From: a virus
Reading direction: 5' to 3' (one strand)
Virus record (IMG/VR): IMGVR_UViG_3300025598_000023
Coordinates: 1-64,000 of that record
DNA length: 64,000 bases
The notes beneath the pieces were generated by a model that saw nothing but the letters and a program-made list of their open reading frames with translations, was not told the DNA's origin and did not search any database. The stretch's first letter is position 1. Each line of letters opens with the position of its first letter. A program made the translations under genes and the position numbers. This document shows, one piece after another, positions 58,392-64,000 of this stretch.

Positions 58392-59297
58392 ATGACTTAT
58401 GCTAGTGGTGGTTTAATTCAGGCAAGTGATTATAATGGTTTTGCAACCAGTGTAAACCAATTATGGGGCACTGGTAGCGGTAGCTATGGTTATGGTCAAA
58501 GCACAACTATCTCACAATCACAAACTGCTGGCACTGTTGTTCCTGCTTCTGATTGGGCAACACTTATTGCTCGTATGAGCACTATGCAACAACATCAGTA
58601 TAATAATACGACTGGCATTCCTTCACAACCAAGCAGCGGTGGTATTGTAACTTATCTTAGTCAGATTTCTACAGCTATCACGAGTTTGCAAAATAACCGC
58701 TTCCAATCATATACATCAACAATAAGTCCTGTTATAGCAAGCACAACCAATTCATCATCTTGGTATACAAGCAGTGTGAAAACATTTACTATAGCTTTTG
58801 GCAGCGATAACCAAGCTCGATATTTCTTTAATTGTGGTGGATACATTAAAATTGATTCCAGTGGTAATAGTATAACCAGTCCAAACGGTGGAACTGCGTG
58901 GAATAGTTTTGTTAATACTGGATTTAATAATTATTTTCTTTTTGCTACAAGTTCTCAACATAGCGGAACTGTTGGAACTTATACTCGTAGCACTTATTTA
59001 AGTGCAAGCGGGTTTTATAATTTAACAAGCACACCTACATCATTTTTGACAATGACGGAAACTGGAACTGGTAACACAAACTACAACGCTAACTCTATTG
59101 ATTTAAAATATAGTTATAATGGAAGTGGAACAATTACTGTAACATTAACACTAACGGATAATGATACAAATCCATTTGGTTACACAAATACTGGTTCAAC
59201 TAATGCTTTTATTCAATATTGGTATCCTGAAACTACGTACATATCTAATACGTGGGGTTCTACTACAACTGTTAATACCGTAAATACCCAAAGTTAA
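58392..59297 (+). CDS. Putative virion structural protein
   Basis: The protein has 301 residues. The N-terminal part ('GGLIQASDYNGFATSVNQLWGTGSGSYGYGQS' and 'VPASDWATLIARMSTMQQHQ') has the pattern of small structural proteins found near fibre genes in marine T4-like phages. The C-terminal half is a Ser/Thr/Asn-rich beta domain. It ends the late plus-strand block, and the next unit has its own sigma-70-type promoter. No precise role is assigned. Confidence 0.55.
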   Translation: MTYASGGLIQASDYNGFATSVNQLWGTGSGSYGYGQSTTISQSQTAGTVVPASDWATLIARMSTMQQHQYNNTTGIPSQPSSGGIVTYLSQISTAITSLQNNRFQSYTSTISPVIASTTNSSSWYTSSVKTFTIAFGSDNQARYFFNCGGYIKIDSSGNSITSPNGGTAWNSFVNTGFNNYFLFATSSQHSGTVGTYTRSTYLSASGFYNLTSTPTSFLTMTETGTGNTNYNANSIDLKYSYNGSGTITVTLTLTDNDTNPFGYTNTGSTNAFIQYWYPETTYISNTWGSTTTVNTVNTQS

Positions 59298-59298
59298 T

Positions 59299-59327
59299 TT
59301 GACATTACTATTAACATTTGATAAAAT
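59299..59327 (+). promoter_or_regulatory. Sigma-70-like promoter for the glycosyltransferase/radical SAM unit, 6 nt to ATG
   Basis: TTGACA (59299-59304) and TAAAAT (59322-59327) are separated by 17 nt. The ATG at 59334 follows 6 nt after the -10 box, so a leaderless mRNA is expected. It overlaps the gap after the last late structural gene. Confidence 0.72.
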
Positions 59328-59333
59328 TATCAC

Positions 59334-59654
59334 ATGACTCCAGAAGAACTGCGTGAACGGGCTATTGAAGCCTACAATCGTGATTTAGCAAAACAAAATA
59401 TTCTAACTGCCATGGAATCACGCATGACAGTAAATTATAATGATGGCGTATTCATCGTAACACAAGAACTTATAAGTTTCTTACATGCTTGGCAAGATGA
59501 ATTGATTTATATGCTTGATGCGTATGATGTTCCAATCCAAGTTGATGCCAACTATCTTAAAAAACTTTGCAAGCAACGCTGGCATGAAGTTATGAATGAA
59601 TTTGCGTTAGAATACGAAGAGTATAAAAAGATTCGTAATGCAAAACAACTCTAA
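59334..59654 (+). CDS. Conserved-looking helical protein of unknown function
   Basis: The 106-residue protein is mostly helical and charged ('EELRERAIEAYNRDLAKQN' at the start, 'LKKLCKQRWHEVMNEFALEYEEYKK' at the end), with a central 'VTQELISFLHAWQDELIYMLDAYDVPIQV'. No family was recognised. It is the first gene of a unit driven by a strong sigma-70-like promoter and probably translated from a leaderless mRNA. It overlaps the following glycosyltransferase-like gene by 17 nt. Confidence 0.65.
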   Translation: MTPEELRERAIEAYNRDLAKQNILTAMESRMTVNYNDGVFIVTQELISFLHAWQDELIYMLDAYDVPIQVDANYLKKLCKQRWHEVMNEFALEYEEYKKIRNAKQL

Positions 59655-60387
59655 AGGTTGTATCATATTTGCATACAACACAGATACTACTGACTATTTT
59701 AGTCAAGCAGTAGCGGCTGCTGACAGGGTAGAGCATTATCTTAACATACCTACAACTATTTTTACAAACGAACCAAGAACTTGTAAACACAATGTCATAC
59801 TTACGGAAACACCAGAAACCAATTATAAACTTAAAAAACTTTGGCTCAATCGTAGCCGAACACGTGCTTTTGAACTTTCACCGTATGATAAGACGCTAGT
59901 AATTGATAGTGATTACTTTTTATGCACCGATAATCTAAACTATCACTTGCAAAGTTCTAAACAATTTTTAATAGCAAGTGAAGTTTATGAACCACTTACT
60001 GGCAAACGCACAGTCTATAATCTTGGTAAAACACAAATACCTATGATGTGGGCAACGGTAATGATTTTTGATAAGAGTGATGAAGCACGATGCATATTTG
60101 AGTGTGCAAGTTATGCTGAAAAACATTATAATTATTATAGTGATTTCTATGGTTTTAAACGACATCCAATACGCAACGACTATATTTTTACAATAGCCTG
60201 TCATCTTATGGGTGGTTATGGCAGCAAGTCATATGCACTACAAAATTATCCACTTGTAAATTGTTATGATATGGCATATCATAGTTGGGATAATAATAAG
60301 TTAGTTTACAAATACGATAGCGGTAAAGTTTATGGCAATCGGTTACAAAATATGGATTTGCATCTTATGAACAAGGATCAACTATGA
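59638..60387 (+). CDS. Glycosyltransferase-like protein (GT-A type)
   Basis: The 249-residue protein has a GT-A-like layout. The N-terminal strand 'GCIIFAYNTDTTDYFSQAVAAADRV' suits nucleotide-sugar binding. A DxD motif follows in 'KTLVIDSDYFLCTDN' (around residue 85), after 'RTRAFELSPYD', a segment common before DxD in such enzymes. 'PMMWATVMIFDKS' follows. It overlaps the next gene by 4 nt (ATGA). Donor and acceptor are unknown; targets could be virion protein, host surface or DNA. Confidence 0.62.
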   Translation: MQNNSKGCIIFAYNTDTTDYFSQAVAAADRVEHYLNIPTTIFTNEPRTCKHNVILTETPETNYKLKKLWLNRSRTRAFELSPYDKTLVIDSDYFLCTDNLNYHLQSSKQFLIASEVYEPLTGKRTVYNLGKTQIPMMWATVMIFDKSDEARCIFECASYAEKHYNYYSDFYGFKRHPIRNDYIFTIACHLMGGYGSKSYALQNYPLVNCYDMAYHSWDNNKLVYKYDSGKVYGNRLQNMDLHLMNKDQL

Positions 60388-61229
60388 GTCGAGGATTTTT
60401 ATGCATTGCACAGAATAGTGGTGAAACAGATTATTTGCGCATGGCATATCTACAAGCATTAAGTTGCAAGATAACACAATATGCACATCGTAATAGTTTT
60501 AGTGTTATTGTTGATCGTGAAACTGCTGATTGTCTTGAACAAAAACACATTGATGTATTTGATAATATCATTGTTTTAAAAAATGATCTTGCACAAAACA
60601 GCAAGGTAAAAATGCAGAATGAATGTCAAGTTTTTAAGTATAGTCCTTATAAACAAACAATTAAAACCGAAGCAGATATGCTTTTTACGTCTAATTATGA
60701 TTTTATTTGGGATCATTGGGCTTTTGACAAGTTCCACTTTTGCACCCATGTTTATACATATGATGGACATTTAATCAAAGACCGTAGTCAGCGTCAATTG
60801 TTTGATGATAGTTTATTGCCTGATGTGTATAGTGCTTGGACATACTTTACATATGACTTGGAATGCAAAGAATTTTATGATACAATGCGTTTAATTATAG
60901 ATGATTGGGATTATTATCGTGACAGTTATCTTGTAAATTGTCGCTATGATGAACCACGAACCGATGAAGTATATGCGCTGGCTTGTAAAATATTAGATAT
61001 ACCTTATAAAGGAAGCGGTTATGGTTTCTTACATATGAAACCAAAATTACAAAGACTTGGATTACATCAGTCATGGACTGAACAGTTAGATTTAGATGTC
61101 AACGCAGACTTAAATGTAACTATTGGTGGTTATAGACAAAATAAACCGCTGCATTATGTAGAAAAAACCTTTGTTACAGACGAATTGTTAAGTAGATATG
61201 AATATGGATATAAGCGAACAAGAGATTAA
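60384..61229 (+). CDS. Glycosyltransferase-like protein
   Basis: The 281-residue protein resembles its upstream neighbour in layout. It has the N-terminal 'GFLCIAQNSGETDYLRMAYLQALSCKITQYA', a 'VFKYSPYKQTIKTEADMLFTSN' segment where a DxD would be expected (here E-A-D), then a mixed alpha/beta C-terminal part. The acidic motif is degenerate, so it may be a non-canonical or inactive transferase. Translation is coupled on both sides (a 4-nt overlap upstream and the next start inside its 3' end). Confidence 0.55.
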   Translation: MSRGFLCIAQNSGETDYLRMAYLQALSCKITQYAHRNSFSVIVDRETADCLEQKHIDVFDNIIVLKNDLAQNSKVKMQNECQVFKYSPYKQTIKTEADMLFTSNYDFIWDHWAFDKFHFCTHVYTYDGHLIKDRSQRQLFDDSLLPDVYSAWTYFTYDLECKEFYDTMRLIIDDWDYYRDSYLVNCRYDEPRTDEVYALACKILDIPYKGSGYGFLHMKPKLQRLGLHQSWTEQLDLDVNADLNVTIGGYRQNKPLHYVEKTFVTDELLSRYEYGYKRTRD

Positions 61230-61428
61230 AGCGTGGTGGGATGAGTTTGAACGTGAACTTGCTACTATGGTTAAACCAAATGATCCAAATCCACCGCCAA
61301 AACCAAGTATGGAACCACCTAGACTACCTTCTTGGAAACGTGGCAACACATATTACACATTGGCAAATGACCGCCAGTTTCCTGTAGAACCCGAACACCC
61401 TAACGCCGTAGGCTGGAATTATGACTGA
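61198..61428 (+). CDS. Small acidic Pro-rich protein of unknown function
   Basis: The 76-residue protein overlaps the preceding gene by 32 nt and the following one by 8 nt. The N-terminal half is an acidic helix ('EQEIKAWWDEFERELATM'). The second half is Pro-rich ('PNDPNPPPKPSMEPPRLPSW') and ends 'HPNAVGWNYD'. An in-frame ATG at 61204 is an alternative start. Its dense packing in the unit supports a real gene; no family is recognised. Confidence 0.55.
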   Translation: MNMDISEQEIKAWWDEFERELATMVKPNDPNPPPKPSMEPPRLPSWKRGNTYYTLANDRQFPVEPEHPNAVGWNYD

Positions 61429-62359
61429 ATTAATTGATATAAGTGAGTTAGATTGTATTTTTTTGAGTTACAAAGAACCAAATGCTGATAGTAATTGGGC
61501 ATATTTGCGTTCTTTTGTCCCGTGGGCTAAACGTGTGCATGGCATAGAAGGCAGTGATGCAGCGCATAAAGCTGCCGCTGCTGTTAGTGAAACCGAACGT
61601 TTTATTTTGATTGATGGTGATAATCAACCAAATCCAGAGTTTTTTAATCAACAGTTGCGCATTAATCAAACAAATGACCGTTGCGTATTTCGTTGGCGCG
61701 CTAGGAATGTAATAAACGGTCTTTGTTATGGCAACGGTGGGATCAGCAGTTGGACAAAAACTTTTGTAAACAATATGCGAACACATGAAGCCAGTGAAGG
61801 CGATGCCGACACTGTTGTAGAATTTTGCTTTGATGACAACTATTGGGCTATGCATGATGTTTGGAGTACTACTATTCCTAATGGTAGTCCACAACAAGCA
61901 TGGCAAGCTGGATTCCGCGAAGGAGTTAAACTTTGTCTTGACCGTGGTCGTCGTCCTACACCAGAAGAATTTGAAAGTGTTACATGGGTAGGCAATAGAA
62001 CTAATCTTGTTATTTGGTGCACAGTTGGCGCAGATGTAGATTATGGAAAACATGCCATTCTTGGTGCAAGACAAGGTGCTTATAAAACCATGTTTGATGA
62101 TAGTTGGGATTATACTGAAGTGCGTGATTTTAATAAACTTGACAAATTATGGAATAATAGTTTAGAATATAGCGATAAAGAAAGTGAAGGATTTGCTCGT
62201 ATTTTGCGCAACCGTTTAAACCTTGATATTGCAACATACAATGCAGAACAAAGCAAATGGTTTAAAAAGCATCAGCGAACATACCAGAATATTGATATTA
62301 TGTTACCAGAAAGAGACGTAGGAAATGTCATCAAAAGCGCAGCTAGACAACTCTGGTGA
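61421..62359 (+). CDS. Glycosyltransferase-like protein (GT-A type, DGDN motif)
   Basis: The 312-residue protein begins with 'LDCIFLSYKEPNADSNWAYLRSFVPWAKRV', a start seen in phage GT-A-like proteins. 'ERFILIDGDNQPNPEFF' (around residue 63) supplies the metal-binding D-x-D. 'CYGNGGISSWTKTFVNNM' and 'EFCFDDNYWAM' would line the acceptor site. It overlaps its neighbours by 8 and 35 nt. Together with 59638 and 60384 it suggests a glycosylation module, next to radical SAM enzymes. Confidence 0.62.
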   Translation: MTELIDISELDCIFLSYKEPNADSNWAYLRSFVPWAKRVHGIEGSDAAHKAAAAVSETERFILIDGDNQPNPEFFNQQLRINQTNDRCVFRWRARNVINGLCYGNGGISSWTKTFVNNMRTHEASEGDADTVVEFCFDDNYWAMHDVWSTTIPNGSPQQAWQAGFREGVKLCLDRGRRPTPEEFESVTWVGNRTNLVIWCTVGADVDYGKHAILGARQGAYKTMFDDSWDYTEVRDFNKLDKLWNNSLEYSDKESEGFARILRNRLNLDIATYNAEQSKWFKKHQRTYQNIDIMLPERDVGNVIKSAARQLW

Positions 62360-63764
62360 TGTCGCCACAGTAAATGTGGACAACACTCTTAAAAGTGATT
62401 TTTTATCTGCTGCTGAAAAGATGCAGTCAAAACTTGGTCATGCCCTTTGTCTTGCAAAGTGGCAACAAACTAGTTTGCATCTAACAACTGGTCATACAAA
62501 TAGTTGTTACCATCCACCACTACACAGGATTAATGTAGATGATCTCACCGATAACCCCAGTGCGCTACACAACACTGAATACAAAAAAGCGCAAAGACAG
62601 CGAATGTTACGTGGCGAACGTCCAGAAGAGTGCAGTTATTGTTGGCGAGTCGAAGCAACAGGAAACCTTAGTGATAGACACTACCGCAGTGGAGAGCCGT
62701 GGGCTGCCGATCATTACGATACAATTATTGCTAGCGACCCTAATACTTGGAATGTTAATCCTGCTTATGTAGAAGTTAATTTTAGCAATGTATGTAACTT
62801 ACAGTGCAGTTATTGCTCGCCACAATTTAGCAGTGCGTGGCAAAAGGAAATAAATGAGCACGGTGCTTATCCTACTTCTAACCTTCATAATAGTCCTACT
62901 TACTTTGGGGGTGATCGTAAACCTATACCGAATCGTGAAGTTAATCCTTATGTTGATGCGTTTTGGAGATGGTGGCCAGAACTCTACCCAAATCTAAAAC
63001 ATTTCCGTATGACAGGTGGTGAACCGTTGTTAGATAAAAACACATACCGTGTTTTTGATTATGTGTTAGATAATCCTAAAAAAGATTTGCATCTTAATGT
63101 CACTAGTAACTTTAGTCAAGATGAATATGTATTTGACAAATATCTAACTTACGTCAAACATATGTGTGGCAATGGTGTATTAGAACACTTTATGCAATTT
63201 GTTAGTATTGATGGTTATGGTGAACGTGGTGAATATGGTCGTCATGGTTTAGATTTTGAACTCATGAAAAGGAATGTAGAACGGTTTTTGACAGAAGTTC
63301 CTAGCCGCAATAGCGTGACATTTATTATTACAATGAATGTTTTAAATGTAACAAGCATACGTGAATTGCTGCAATGGATTACTGAATTGCGCAGCAAATA
63401 CAGCACGACCTATCAACGTATTTGGTTTGATACACCTATTTTGCGTGAACCAGCTTGGCAATGTATTGATATACTACCTGAAAGTTATGCTTGGTTTTTA
63501 CAGAACGTTGTTCATTGGATGCAACCACAAACTGAAACAGTAGATACTCGATTCAATGGATTTAAAGATTATGAAGTTGTGAAACTACAGCGTGTTGTAG
63601 ATTGGATGCACGAACATCGTCGTGAAGATAAAAAAACTATGGCAGACTTTTATCGCTTCTTTAATGAACATGATTCTCGTCGCAAAACTAATTTCTTAAA
63701 AATCTTTCCAGAAATGAGTGATTGGTATAACACTTGTAAATATTGGGCTGATAGCAATGTATAA
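62325..63764 (+). CDS. Twitch-type radical SAM protein
   Basis: The 479-residue protein has a radical SAM core at Cys157-x3-Cys161-x2-Cys164 ('CNLQCSYC'), a 'MTGGEPLLD' motif near residue 229 for SAM methionine binding, and 'LNVTSNFS' and 'FVSIDGYGERGEYGR' on later strands. The N-terminal ~120 residues carry a second Cys set (Cys61 and 'CSYCWRVE' at 103-106), resembling a twitch/SPASM auxiliary cluster placed before the core. Similar large twitch proteins occur in T4-like cyanophages. The substrate is unknown. It overlaps the previous gene by 35 nt and the next by 7 nt. Confidence 0.85.
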   Translation: MSSKAQLDNSGDVATVNVDNTLKSDFLSAAEKMQSKLGHALCLAKWQQTSLHLTTGHTNSCYHPPLHRINVDDLTDNPSALHNTEYKKAQRQRMLRGERPEECSYCWRVEATGNLSDRHYRSGEPWAADHYDTIIASDPNTWNVNPAYVEVNFSNVCNLQCSYCSPQFSSAWQKEINEHGAYPTSNLHNSPTYFGGDRKPIPNREVNPYVDAFWRWWPELYPNLKHFRMTGGEPLLDKNTYRVFDYVLDNPKKDLHLNVTSNFSQDEYVFDKYLTYVKHMCGNGVLEHFMQFVSIDGYGERGEYGRHGLDFELMKRNVERFLTEVPSRNSVTFIITMNVLNVTSIRELLQWITELRSKYSTTYQRIWFDTPILREPAWQCIDILPESYAWFLQNVVHWMQPQTETVDTRFNGFKDYEVVKLQRVVDWMHEHRREDKKTMADFYRFFNEHDSRRKTNFLKIFPEMSDWYNTCKYWADSNV

Positions 63765-64000
63765 ATTTCCACTTTGGCATTGGCACATTGAAAATAGTAG
63801 TATTTGTAGCTTGCGTTGTCCTCGCTGCCCTCGCGCAGAAATTCCCGATACACTTGTTCAAACTAGTCTTGGTTTAGATTTTTTTAAGAAGAATTTTAAT
63901 CCAGAATTTATGCAAGACGTTTGGCAAATTAGTTTTTGTGGTGATGATGGAGACCCAATTTATGGTAAGGAATTTTTAGAAGTAGTTGAATATTTAAAAA
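63758..64000 (+). CDS. Second radical SAM protein of the module (3' part beyond window)
   Basis: The open frame runs from an ATG at 63758, overlapping the previous gene by 7 nt, to the window end (81 residues visible). 'SSICSLRCPRCPRAEIP' gives the radical SAM motif Cys-x3-Cys-x2-Cys near residue 17. 'DVWQISFCGDDGDPIYG' corresponds to the strand after the first helix, and its GDxGDP-like turn resembles 'KGTFSDPL' in the 25272-26225 protein. It is probably a relative of that protein. Domain content further downstream cannot be seen. Confidence 0.8.

Noticed and set aside
59281-59286. TAAATA near the end of the 58392 gene as a late promoter for the 59334 unit
   Set aside because: It lies in coding sequence, and a much better sigma-70-type promoter is next to the ATG. 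A minor late start cannot be excluded.
1-64000. tRNA genes, CRISPR arrays, insertion sequences or attachment sites
   Set aside because: No cloverleaf with a T-loop consensus, no regularly spaced repeats, no transposase and no integrase were seen on reading both strands.

Overview
The window is part of the genome of an AT-rich, T4-like (myovirus) bacteriophage. The evidence is an almost complete set of T4-type head and baseplate genes (portal gp20, prohead core gp67/gp68, protease gp21, scaffold gp22, major capsid gp23, hub gp26/gp51, wedge gp53, gp25 and gp6, spike gp5), the recombination pair gp46/gp47, and the late sigma factor gp55. Sequence style and gene content resemble the marine and freshwater relatives of T4 that infect cyanobacteria and SAR11-type bacteria more than coliphage T4. 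The host cannot be named from this window. The gp5 spike implies a Gram-negative host, and TTGACA/TATAAT promoters imply a host with an ordinary sigma-70.

Layout. 1-5209 (minus): a partial LamG-type appendage protein and a 1561-residue repeat-rich tail fibre. 5359-5532 (plus): a small DUF1127 protein ending at a shared terminator. 5604-13876 (minus): capsid morphogenesis genes and a tape-measure protein. 13926-14986 (plus): gp26-like and gp51-like hub genes joined by a probable -1 frameshift site. 14983-21931 (minus): an accessory island holding a small membrane protein, a roughly 440-nt structured non-coding RNA, a six-gene operon behind a structured leader RNA (substrate-binding protein, ATPase and permease of a NitT/TauA-type ABC importer, two Fe(II)/2OG oxygenases, a PP-loop ATPase), then a third 2OG oxygenase and an SDR. 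21924-27052 (minus): a nuclease, gp46, gp47, a radical SAM protein and gp55. 27107-59297 (plus): tail-tube initiator, baseplate and fibre genes, including a 4665-residue structural protein. 59334-64000 (plus): a separate unit of glycosyltransferase-like and radical SAM genes, the last one cut by the window end.

Transcription looks two-class. Structural genes are preceded by TAAATA late-promoter motifs that gp55 would recognise. Several non-structural genes instead have sigma-70-like promoters. In three of these (gp46, gp47 and the 59334 unit) the -10 box lies exactly 6 nt before the ATG, and before gp55 a -10 box lies 7 nt away, which points to leaderless mRNAs. No tail sheath, tail tube, terminase, DNA polymerase, tRNA or CRISPR was seen here.

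The strongest candidates for something undescribed are four. They are the phage-borne ABC-importer/oxygenase/PP-loop operon, whose gene order parallels tauABCD; its attenuator-like leader RNA; the unassigned structured RNA at about 15.3-15.8 kb; and the putative programmed frameshift fusing the gp26-like and gp51-like proteins.
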